Source: CALMEH01 sp964548225 (GTDB lineage Bacteria; Acidobacteriota; Blastocatellia; Pyrinomonadales; Pyrinomonadaceae). From it: 42,886 nucleotides of DNA. The notes beneath the pieces are model-generated. The model made no database searches. It saw only the letters and a list, made by a program, of their open reading frames with translations, and was not told the DNA's origin. The first letter of the stretch is position 1; each line of letters opens with the position of its first letter. Positions 8,777-15,556 of this stretch are shown here, piece after piece. Made by a program: the position numbers and the translations under genes. The stretch spans positions 1-42,886 of the forward strand of contig CAZJQP010000035.1 in NCBI GenBank assembly GCA_964548225.1, in the 5' to 3' direction.

Positions 8777-9328
8777 TTATTTCTTGTCTAATTCAAGATT
8801 CAGTTTCAAAACATTCACACGCGGTTCGCCGAAGATGCCGAAAGTTCTGCCTTCGGTGTGTTTTGCAATTAATTCGCGTAAATCCGTTTCGCTCATATTT
8901 CTTTCACGGGCGATGCGCGGAATTTGAAATTCTGCCGCCGCCGGAGAAATATGCGGGTCTAAACCGCTTGCGCTCGTCGTTACCAAATCCGCCGGAATCG
9001 GTTTCGGCGGATTTTCCGTTTGCAATTTTTCCGCGTCCGTTTTTATGCGGTCAATCAATTTAGCGGAAGTCGGATCAAGATTCGTTCCGCCGGAATTTGC
9101 CGCATCGTAATTATTTGCCGACGGACGGACGTGAAAATATTTTTCGCCCGAAAAATTTTGTCCGACGAGTTCCGAACCGATAATTTTGCCGTCTTTTTCA
9201 ATCAACGAACCGTTCGCTTGATGCGGAAAAATCGCTTGCGAAACCACCCAAACCGCCAACGGATAAAAAATTCCAAGCGCAACCGTGAAAACCAAAATCA
9301 TTAAAGCCGATGTTATTAAATCTTTCAT
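8777..9328 (-). CDS. kdpC: Potassium-transporting ATPase subunit KdpC
   Basis: 183 residues, usual length. One N-terminal transmembrane helix (about 5-30, LMILVFTVALGIFYPLAVWVV) is followed by a periplasmic domain with the family blocks YFHVRPSANNYDAANSGGTNLDPTS and SASGLDPHISPAAAEFQIPRIARER. KdpC joins the KdpA channel to the KdpB pump and is needed for assembly and high-affinity K+ transport. It sits in canonical order after kdpB, but with a 134-bp gap filled by a palindrome where most species have a short gap or an overlap. Confidence 0.97.
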   Translation of the reverse strand: MKDLITSALMILVFTVALGIFYPLAVWVVSQAIFPHQANGSLIEKDGKIIGSELVGQNFSGEKYFHVRPSANNYDAANSGGTNLDPTSAKLIDRIKTDAEKLQTENPPKPIPADLVTTSASGLDPHISPAAAEFQIPRIARERNMSETDLRELIAKHTEGRTFGIFGEPRVNVLKLNLELDKK

Positions 9329-9338
9329 TTTTTGTTTT

Positions 9339-9456
9339 GAGTCCGGCTTTCAGGCGGCGCGGCAAGCGAAGCGCACGCCGCATTTCCACGCCGAGTGAAC
9401 AAGCCAACGCAAAAGTGAATTCGCTTCGCTCTTCGCACCGCCTGAAAGCCGGACTC
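9339..9456. repeat. Inverted repeat with 19-bp perfect arms, kdpB/kdpC junction
   Basis: Arms GAGTCCGGCTTTCAGGCGG (9339-9357) and its exact reverse complement (9438-9456). Inner stretches GCGAAGCG (about 9366) and CGCTTCGC (about 9422) can extend the pairing. The roughly 80-nt middle is GC-rich and has no reading frame of note. Confidence 0.85.
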
Positions 9457-9462
9457 TGAACT

Positions 9463-11496
9463 TTAAGCCAATCCTAAAGCCGTAATTATCAAATCAATAA
9501 TCTTAATGCCGATAAATGGCACGATTAAACCGCCCAAACCATAAATCAACAAATTTCTTTGCAACAGTGCAGAAGCCGAAAGAGCGCGATATTTTACGCC
9601 GCGAAGCGCAAGCGGAATCAGCGCGACAATTACCAAAGCGTTAAAAATTACCGCCGACAAAATCGCCGATTGAGGCGTGGCGAGATTCATAATGTTCAGC
9701 GCGTTCAGCACGGGAAATGTCGCGGCGAACATTGCGGGAATAATCGCAAAATATTTAGCGACATCGTTGGCAATCGAAAATGTTGTGAGTGCGCCGCGTG
9801 TCATTAAAAGCTGTTTGCCGATTTCGACGACTTCGATGAGTTTTGTCGGGTCTGAGTCCAAATCAACCATATTTCCGGCTTCTTTCGCGGCTTGCGTTCC
9901 CGTGTTCATCGCCACGCCGACATCGGCTTGGGCGAGTGCTGGCGCATCATTTGTTCCATCGCCGGTCATGGCAACGAGCTTGCCGTCTGCTTGTTCGCGT
10001 TTTATCAAAGCCATTTTGTCTTCGGGTGTGGCTTCGGCGAGAAAATCGTCAACGCCTGCTTCGCTCGCAATCGAAGCGGCAGTCAGAGGATTATCGCCCG
10101 TAATCATCACGGTTTTAATGCCCATCTGCCGCAGTTGCGTAAATCGTTCTCGCATTCCGCCTTTGACAATATCTTTCAAATAAATCACGCCTAACGGCAA
10201 TTTGCTATCAGCAACAACGAGCGGCGTTCCGCCTGATTTTGCAATGCGTTCGACCGTTTCGCGCAATTCTTTGGACGTTTGAAAACCGTTTGTCGAAACA
10301 TATTTTTCAATCGCATCAACCGCGCCCTTGCGGATTTCGCGCCCGTTCAAATTTACGCCCGACATCCGCGTTTGCGCCGTAAAAGGGATAAATTCAGCAC
10401 TTTCCGCAAGTTGTGTGTTGCCGTTCACGCCGTATTTTTCCTTTGCCAAAAAAACAATTGAACGACCTTCGGGCGTTTCGTCGGATAAAGATGAAAGTTG
10501 CGCCGCAGCTGCCAGACGTTTTTCGTCAACGCCTTTGAGCGGAATAAATTCGCTTGCTTGCCGATTTCCCAAAGTTATCGTTCCCGTTTTATCAAGCAAA
10601 AGCGTATTAACATCGCCCGCCGCTTCAACGGCTCTGCCTGACATTGCAAGAACATTGTGCTGAATCAATCTATCCATTCCCGCAATACCAATTGCCGAAA
10701 GAAGTCCGCCGATAGTCGTCGGAATCAAACAAACGAGCAGAGAAATCAACACAAAAATCGTTTGCGCCGCGTCCGAATAAACCGCAAAAGGCTGAAGCGT
10801 TACAACCGCGAGCAGAAAAATAATCGTGAGTCCCGCGAGCAAAATATTCAAGGCGATTTCATTCGGCGTTTTCTGCCGCGCCGCGCCTTCGACAAGTGCA
10901 ATCATTCGGTCAATAAAAGTTTCGCCCGGATTTGACGAAATGCGGACTTTTATCCAATCCGATAAAACCTTCGTGCCGCCCGTAACCGCCGAACGGTCGC
11001 CGCCCGATTCTCGGATTACGGGCGCACTTTCGCCCGTAATCGCCGATTCGTCAACCGATGCCACGCCTTCGATAACTTCGCCGTCGCCCGCGATAAATTC
11101 GCCCGCTTCGACCAAAATTACATCGCCTTTTCGCAAATCGGGTGCAGGCACGATTTCCGTTTCACCCTTTGATTTCAACCGTTTGGCGTTCGTTTCGGTT
11201 TTCGCTTTCCGCAAAGTGTCGGCTTGCGCCTTGCCGCGACCTTCCGCCATTGCTTCGGCAAAATTTGCAAACAAAACCGTGAACCAAAGCCACAACGTAA
11301 TCTGAATTTCAAACCCGAACCCGGTTGCGTCGCCAATTAAACTCAACAAAAGTTTAACCGTCAAAAAAGCCGCGCCGACCTCGACGACAAACATCACCGG
11401 ATTTTTCAACATCGTGTGCGGACTCAGTTTTTTAATCGAATCAACGAGTGCTTGCGAAATAATTTTTCCGTCCCAAATCGAGATTTCCTGCTTCAT
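9463..11496 (-). CDS. kdpB: Potassium-transporting P-type ATPase subunit KdpB
   Basis: 677 residues, full length. P-type ATPase motifs are intact: TGES in the actuator domain (DESAITGESAPV, about residue 155), phosphorylation site DKTGTIT (about 302), MITGDNPLTA in the nucleotide/phosphorylation region (about 463), and the hinge GDGTNDAPAL (about 512). Transmembrane helices occur near 30-55, 60-80, 215-275 and 580-675. It hydrolyses ATP to drive K+ uptake through KdpA. Start ATG at 11496; the gene is separated from kdpA by 91 bp that holds a large palindrome. Confidence 0.98.
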   Translation of the reverse strand: MKQEISIWDGKIISQALVDSIKKLSPHTMLKNPVMFVVEVGAAFLTVKLLLSLIGDATGFGFEIQITLWLWFTVLFANFAEAMAEGRGKAQADTLRKAKTETNAKRLKSKGETEIVPAPDLRKGDVILVEAGEFIAGDGEVIEGVASVDESAITGESAPVIRESGGDRSAVTGGTKVLSDWIKVRISSNPGETFIDRMIALVEGAARQKTPNEIALNILLAGLTIIFLLAVVTLQPFAVYSDAAQTIFVLISLLVCLIPTTIGGLLSAIGIAGMDRLIQHNVLAMSGRAVEAAGDVNTLLLDKTGTITLGNRQASEFIPLKGVDEKRLAAAAQLSSLSDETPEGRSIVFLAKEKYGVNGNTQLAESAEFIPFTAQTRMSGVNLNGREIRKGAVDAIEKYVSTNGFQTSKELRETVERIAKSGGTPLVVADSKLPLGVIYLKDIVKGGMRERFTQLRQMGIKTVMITGDNPLTAASIASEAGVDDFLAEATPEDKMALIKREQADGKLVAMTGDGTNDAPALAQADVGVAMNTGTQAAKEAGNMVDLDSDPTKLIEVVEIGKQLLMTRGALTTFSIANDVAKYFAIIPAMFAATFPVLNALNIMNLATPQSAILSAVIFNALVIVALIPLALRGVKYRALSASALLQRNLLIYGLGGLIVPFIGIKIIDLIITALGLA

Positions 11497-11505
11497 ATTT
11501 TTTAT

Positions 11506-11591
11506 TTAACGCAAAGGCGCAAAGACGCGAAGACGCAAAGGAAGAAATTTTAAAATCTTTGCGCCTCTGCGCCTTTGCGTCTTTGCGTTAA
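11506..11591. repeat. 35-bp-arm inverted repeat, kdpA/kdpB junction
   Basis: Left arm 11506-11540 and right arm 11557-11591 match at 30 of 35 positions as inverted copies; all five differences are transitions. The arms are made of heptad-like GCAAAGR units. The right arm contains the kdpA stop codon (11588-11590), so the repeat forms the end of that reading frame. Confidence 0.85.
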
Positions 11592-13366
11592 AAAACTTGC
11601 CCTGCATTCATCTGAAAATGTTCCAAAATCGGCGACAAGCTGAGCGCGGGAAAAAATGTCAACGCGCCGAGAATTAAAATTATGCTGACGAGCAAAACCG
11701 TAAAAAGCGGAGTATTTACGGGAAAAGTTCCGAGTGTCGGCGGAACGTGCTTTTTTCGTGCCAGATTTCCCGCGATTGCCAGAACGGGAATTATCATCAA
11801 AAATCTGCCGATGAGCATCGCCGCGCCGAGCGTCGAATTATACCAAAGCGTGTTGGCATTCAAACCCGCAAAAGCCGAGCCGTTATTTCCCGTTGCCGAC
11901 GTAAAAGCGTAAATAATTTCCGAAAGTCCGTGCGCCGCGTTGTTGTTCAGCGAAGTCGTCCCAAATTCCGATGAAATCGAAGAAATCGCCGCAAAAACCA
12001 AAATCACAAGCGGAAAAATCAGTGCGTAAAGCATCGCCATTTGCACATCGTAGGCTTCGATTTTTTTGCCCAGATATTCCGGCGTTCGCCCAACCATCAA
12101 ACCGGCGACAAAAACCGTCAGAATCACCATTATCAAAATCCCATACATTCCCGCACCGACACCGCCGAAAATCACTTCACCGAGTTGCATATTGACAATC
12201 GGCACGAGTCCGCCGAGCGGCGTGAAACTATCGTGCATCGAATTGACCGCACCGCACGAAGCGCCCGTCGTAATCGTCGCAAAAAGCGCGGAATTTGCTA
12301 CGCCGAAACGAGTTTCTTTGCCTTCAAAATTGCCGCCGACAATTTGCTGATTAACATTTTTCGGATAAAGCGGATTTCCTTTGGATTCAGCCCAATAAGC
12401 CGTAAAAACTCCCGCGAAAAACAAAATTGCCATCGCCGCAAAAACTGCCCATCCGTGTCCTTGCGATTTCGTCATTCGCCCAAGCGTGTAAGTCAAACCA
12501 GCCGGAATCAGAAAAATCAAAATCATCTGGATAAAATTTGAAAACGGTGCCGGATTTTCAAACGGATGCGCCGAATTTGCATTAAAAAATCCGCCGCCGT
12601 TCGTGCCGAGCATTTTAATTGCCAACTGCGAAGCAACCGGACCTTGTGCGATTGTTTGTTCGGAAATCGTTTTATCTTCTTTGATAATATTGCCGTCCGC
12701 GTCCTTTTTATCAATTTGCACAACAAAAGTTTCGGTCAATTTCGCCGTGTCGTAAGGCTTGAAATTTTGCACCACGCCTTGCGAAACGAAGAAAATTGCC
12801 GCCAAAAAAGAAAACGGAAGCAAAACGTAAAGCGTTCCGCGAGTTAAATCAACCCAAAAATTTCCGAGTTTGTCGGTTTCAAATCTGGAAATTCCGCGAA
12901 TAAAAACCACGGCAATTGCCATTCCGACTGCCGCCGACGCAAAATTTTGCACCGAAAGTCCAGCCATTTGCGTAAAATAACTCATCGTCGTTTCGCCGCC
13001 GTAGCCTTGCCAATTCGTGTTTGTAACAAACGAAACCGCCGTGTTAAACGAAGATTCAGCCGACGGCGCACCGAGATTTTGCGGATTAAACGGCAGAAAA
13101 CCTTGAAACCGCTGAATCGCATAAAGCGCAAGCGACGAAACCAAACTGAATAAAATTACGCCCGCGCCGTATTGCTTCCAATTCATTTCGCTTGATGCGT
13201 CAACGCGGCAAATCGCATAAATCAAACGCTCAAACGGCTTGAAAATAAAATCGAAAAAAGTTTTTTCGCCCGTATAAACTTTTGTCAGATAAACACCCAT
13301 CGGCTTTGTCAACAAAAATATTACACCGAAAAAAAGTAAAATTTGTAAAATCCCGTTCGTGGTCAT
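11588..13366 (-). CDS. kdpA: Potassium-transporting ATPase channel subunit KdpA
   Basis: 592 residues from the ATG at 13366, which has AGGGGA 6 nt upstream; an in-frame extension to 13432 lies within the palindrome. Four selectivity-filter regions are readable in order: TNTNWQGYGGE, GTNGGGFFNANSAHPFENP, TTGASCGAVNSMHDS and TSATGNNGSAFAGL. About ten to twelve transmembrane helices. Somewhat longer than the 557 residues of E. coli KdpA because of an inserted segment (about 225-265, IDKKDADGNIIKEDKT) before the second filter, as seen in several other phyla. KdpA selects and conducts K+ from the periplasm. Confidence 0.97.
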   Translation of the reverse strand: MTTNGILQILLFFGVIFLLTKPMGVYLTKVYTGEKTFFDFIFKPFERLIYAICRVDASSEMNWKQYGAGVILFSLVSSLALYAIQRFQGFLPFNPQNLGAPSAESSFNTAVSFVTNTNWQGYGGETTMSYFTQMAGLSVQNFASAAVGMAIAVVFIRGISRFETDKLGNFWVDLTRGTLYVLLPFSFLAAIFFVSQGVVQNFKPYDTAKLTETFVVQIDKKDADGNIIKEDKTISEQTIAQGPVASQLAIKMLGTNGGGFFNANSAHPFENPAPFSNFIQMILIFLIPAGLTYTLGRMTKSQGHGWAVFAAMAILFFAGVFTAYWAESKGNPLYPKNVNQQIVGGNFEGKETRFGVANSALFATITTGASCGAVNSMHDSFTPLGGLVPIVNMQLGEVIFGGVGAGMYGILIMVILTVFVAGLMVGRTPEYLGKKIEAYDVQMAMLYALIFPLVILVFAAISSISSEFGTTSLNNNAAHGLSEIIYAFTSATGNNGSAFAGLNANTLWYNSTLGAAMLIGRFLMIIPVLAIAGNLARKKHVPPTLGTFPVNTPLFTVLLVSIILILGALTFFPALSLSPILEHFQMNAGQVF

Positions 13367-13378
13367 TATTTCCCCTGT

Positions 13379-13449
13379 TTTGAGTTCCGCCTTTAGGCGG
13401 TTTTCCCGCCGCGTCTTGCTGGCGGTTGCCACCTAAAGACGGGACTCAA
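13379..13449. repeat. Inverted repeat, kdpF/kdpA junction
   Basis: Arms 13379-13396 and 13432-13449 pair at 16 of 18 positions (TTGAGTTCCGCCTTTAGG against CCTAAAGACGGGACTCAA). The loop is GC-rich, with CCGCC/GGCGG words that allow an inner stem. It lies in the 86-bp gap just before the kdpA ribosome site. Confidence 0.75.
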
Positions 13450-13452
13450 GCC

Positions 13453-13542
13453 TTAAAATTTCTCAGGTTTGAGAAGTGCGTAAATCAAATAAACTCCTAA
13501 AATTGCCGCGCCCATTAGTGCGAATATTGTTTCTAAAATCAT
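13453..13542 (-). CDS. kdpF: KdpF small subunit of the Kdp ATPase
   Basis: 29 residues. It translates from ATG at 13542 as one hydrophobic helix with the typical KdpF ending YLIYALLKPEKF; in E. coli KdpF also ends in a similar single-helix form. KdpF stabilises the KdpFABC complex in the membrane. Position directly before kdpA is canonical. Its ATG overlaps the stop of the preceding 33-residue frame (ATGA), which suggests translational coupling. A GCGGAGA sequence lies about 8-10 nt upstream of its start. Confidence 0.9.
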   Translation of the reverse strand: MILETIFALMGAAILGVYLIYALLKPEKF

Positions 13543-13640
13543 TTTTTTGTTTCTCCGCTCAAATTTCCGCAAAAGCGTATGTAGCCCAAAGACAAGATAA
13601 AAAATCCGACAATTGCCACGATAAAAATTAAATCAGACAT
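13539..13640 (-). CDS. 33-residue single-helix membrane peptide coupled to kdpF
   Basis: The frame from ATG 13640 encodes a short acidic start (MSDL), about 16 hydrophobic residues (IFIVAIVGFFILSLGY), then IRFCGNLSGETKK. Its TGA overlaps the kdpF ATG by the 4-bp ATGA arrangement, and its start is 5 bp after the stop of the outer-membrane protein gene. That packing is strong support for translation. Small open frames with an aromatic helix followed by Y-x-R-x-C are, as I recall, found before kdpF in other bacteria, but I know of no assigned function. A regulatory or accessory micropeptide of the Kdp complex is an inference. Confidence 0.65.
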   Translation of the reverse strand: MSDLIFIVAIVGFFILSLGYIRFCGNLSGETKK

Positions 13641-13645
13641 AAAAT

Positions 13646-14338
13646 TTAAAAGTTGTAACCGAGTTCAAAAAGAAAATAATGATTGCCGCGCCGTGCGCCG
13701 GCGTTGCCGATTGAATACGATAAATAAGCCGTAACTTTCGGATGCGGTTTGTAAATCACGCCGGGCGTAAAATAACCGTTGGAGTGTTTGCCCGTGAACC
13801 AATCGGCGGCAAGCGTCAGTTTTGAATTGATTGTTTGTTCAATCGCAAACTGTCCACCGCCGCGCACAGCTTTCGGTGCAAAGACATTTCTGCTTGCCAC
13901 AAATCCGCCCGCCGTAACTCTTGTTCTGTTAAATGTTTTCGCCACCGCAAGATATGAATAAGTTCCGAATTTGTAGCTTTGATTTCTAATCGGAATATAA
14001 AAATTCGTGCCGCCGTAAATTGCAAAATCCTTCTTTTTATTTTGAAAAATGCGTGTCTTCACCGTTGGCACAATCGTTGTCGAATCTACGCCCGGCTGAA
14101 TATTTCCGATAATGTTTAAACCGACTTCCGTTTGTCCGCCTGTGCCGACAACAACACGCGGAACGAAACTCGAAAATCTGTGTAAAGAATCTTGATTGTT
14201 AAACTTAAATGCCGCGTCGAGTTCGACATAAACTTTGCTTTTATCCAAAACGTCAGCTGTTGGAACGTTAAAAACCGTCTGTTGCGCGTTTATCTGAAAT
14301 GCCGCAAACAGTAAAAATAAAAATGTAAAATATCTCAT
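13646..14338 (-). CDS. Outer-membrane beta-barrel protein, first part of the kdp transcript
   Basis: 230 residues with a clear Sec signal peptide cut after FQINAQ. The mature part alternates short amphipathic strands with polar turns (VYVELDAAFKFN, TEVGLNIIGNI, FAIYGGTNFYIPI, YSYLAVAKTF, RVTAGGFVASR, KLTLAADWFTG, KVTAYLSYSIG, YFLFELGYNF) and ends in Phe, the usual C-terminal signal for BAM-dependent barrels. About ten to twelve strands are plausible. It lies 9 bp after the 2-TM gene and 5 bp before the 33-aa peptide, so it is expected to be cotranscribed with kdpFABC. A role in passing K+ across the outer membrane is an attractive inference, not shown. Confidence 0.75.
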   Translation of the reverse strand: MRYFTFLFLLFAAFQINAQQTVFNVPTADVLDKSKVYVELDAAFKFNNQDSLHRFSSFVPRVVVGTGGQTEVGLNIIGNIQPGVDSTTIVPTVKTRIFQNKKKDFAIYGGTNFYIPIRNQSYKFGTYSYLAVAKTFNRTRVTAGGFVASRNVFAPKAVRGGGQFAIEQTINSKLTLAADWFTGKHSNGYFTPGVIYKPHPKVTAYLSYSIGNAGARRGNHYFLFELGYNF

Positions 14339-14347
14339 TGAGTAAGT

Positions 14348-14692
14348 TCAGCGGAAATCATCGCCGGTCATTCCTTGCCGTTTGAAACGCTCCATTTTTT
14401 CAGCTTTATTTGCTGCGTTGATTTTGTCGAGGCAATGCGCCAAAAAAAACATTAACGGAAAAACGGCAACAATCAGCCACGTTCCCAAACGGCTGACGTT
14501 TTGTTTTTCCGCCAAAAAACCGAATAAAGAAAGTGCGCTGATAACGAATCCCGCAACACCCAAAATGATTCCAAGAATCGAACTCACAAAAAGCGCGTTC
14601 ATCCAACGCTTTCGGCTTCTGCTGAATTCCGATTCGGCTTCCTTTTTTGAAATTAAAATTTTCGGTAAAATCACTTCTCTCATTTTTCCCAT
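14348..14692 (-). CDS. Small two-helix membrane protein
   Basis: 114 residues. A basic, charged N-terminus of about 32 residues is followed by two transmembrane helices (about 33-55, ALFVSSILGIILGVAGFVISALSLF split over the bilayer, and 72-88, LIVAVFPLMFFLAHCL) and a charged C-terminal tail (KINAANKAEKMERFKRQG). The start could be the ATG at 14692 or the one three codons later. It is the first gene downstream of the probable KdpE-controlled promoter. No family recognised. Being the first gene of the Kdp structural transcript suggests a role in K+ or envelope homeostasis, by position only. Confidence 0.65.
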   Translation of the reverse strand: MGKMREVILPKILISKKEAESEFSRSRKRWMNALFVSSILGIILGVAGFVISALSLFGFLAEKQNVSRLGTWLIVAVFPLMFFLAHCLDKINAANKAEKMERFKRQGMTGDDFR

Positions 14693-14739
14693 CCGAAAAC
14701 TTGTGCGTTTTCATCCGACAAAAATAGATTACGAAGTAA

Positions 14740-14781
14740 TTTATAAAGTGTGGTTAAAAGGTTCGTAAAAAGTTCGTAAAG
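14740..14781 (-). promoter_or_regulatory. Probable KdpE-activated promoter with tandem operator
   Basis: On the minus strand two exact copies of TTTACGAAC (plus coordinates 14772-14780 and 14761-14769) are spaced 11 bp apart, the helical period typical of OmpR-family response regulators. The downstream copy overlaps a -35-like TTACGA, and 17 bp further is a -10 TATAAA (14740-14745). E. coli KdpE binds TTTACA-type T-rich sites. The site lies between kdpE and the 2-TM gene, exactly where control of the kdp structural genes is expected. Confidence 0.5.
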
Positions 14782-14787
14782 ATTTGG

Positions 14788-14867
14788 AAAGTGAAAAAGT
14801 GTAAAAGTGTAAAAGTTTTGGATTCTCATTAAACCAAACTTTTTCACTTTTACACTTTTTCACTTTT
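14788..14867. repeat. A/T-rich inverted repeat at the kdpE 3' end
   Basis: Left arm 14788-14821 and right arm 14834-14867 are almost perfect inverted copies built of AAAGTG and TAAAAG units, with a 12-nt loop. The right arm contains the kdpE stop codon (14866-14868). For the minus-strand kdpE transcript it is a stable stem rich in A-U pairs that could act as an attenuator or terminator before the kdp promoter. Confidence 0.75.
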
Positions 14868-15552
14868 AAACATTAAATCGGTAGCCGACCCACGGTTCGG
14901 TTACGATATATCGCGGTTTCGCCGGATTCGGTTCGATTTTTTTTCGTAAGTTTCCGAGAAAAACGCGCAGATATTCGGGCTGTTCCGTCGAATTTGCGCC
15001 CCAAACCGCGCTTAAAATCGTGCGGTGCGTGAGAACTTTGCCGTGATTCTTGAGCAAAAACGTGAGCAATTCCAATTCTTTTGGAGTGAGATGAATTTCC
15101 GCGCCGCGCACACGGACTTCATAAGTTGACAAATCAATCATAAAATCGCCGACTTCGAGGCGCGTCGCGGCTTCGGCGATGTTTGGAGCGCGGCGCAGAG
15201 CAGCACGGATTCGCGCCAGAAGCTCGTCAATGCTGAACGGCTTCGTGATGTAATCGTCTGCGCCCGTGTCGAGTGCTTCGATTTTTATTTCTTCTTCGCC
15301 TTTGACCGACAGAACAATTATCGGAGCTTCGGAGATTTTGCGGATTTCACGACACAATTCCAAACCGCTCATCAACGGCATTGAAAGGTCTGTTACGACC
15401 AGATTCGGCGACCAATCGCGGAACGTATCAAGCGCAGATTCACCGTCCGAAGCTGTGCGAACTTCAAACCGGTTTATCGTCAAACTCTGCCGCAACGCCC
15501 GCAAAATCTGCGGTTCGTCGTCAACAATCAAAATTCGTTTGGCTGTTTCCAT
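14866..15552 (-). CDS. kdpE: Response regulator KdpE (OmpR/PhoB family)
   Basis: 228 residues from the ATG at 15552 (METAKRILIVDDEPQI), 4 bp after the kinase gene; an in-frame ATG at 15564 would add four residues and overlap it. Receiver domain at about 1-118: acidic pair in VDDEP, phospho-acceptor Asp in LVVTDLSMP (about 51), and Lys in DDYITKPF (about 101). Winged-helix DNA-binding domain at about 125-228 with LTPKELELLTFLLKNHGKVLTHRTIL and the KdpE-like end YIVTEPWVGYRFNV. It should activate the kdp structural genes when phosphorylated; a tandem operator is visible at 14761-14780. Paired with a kinase that lacks the usual KdpD N-terminal half. Confidence 0.93.
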   Translation of the reverse strand: METAKRILIVDDEPQILRALRQSLTINRFEVRTASDGESALDTFRDWSPNLVVTDLSMPLMSGLELCREIRKISEAPIIVLSVKGEEEIKIEALDTGADDYITKPFSIDELLARIRAALRRAPNIAEAATRLEVGDFMIDLSTYEVRVRGAEIHLTPKELELLTFLLKNHGKVLTHRTILSAVWGANSTEQPEYLRVFLGNLRKKIEPNPAKPRYIVTEPWVGYRFNV

Positions 15553-15556
15553 TTCT

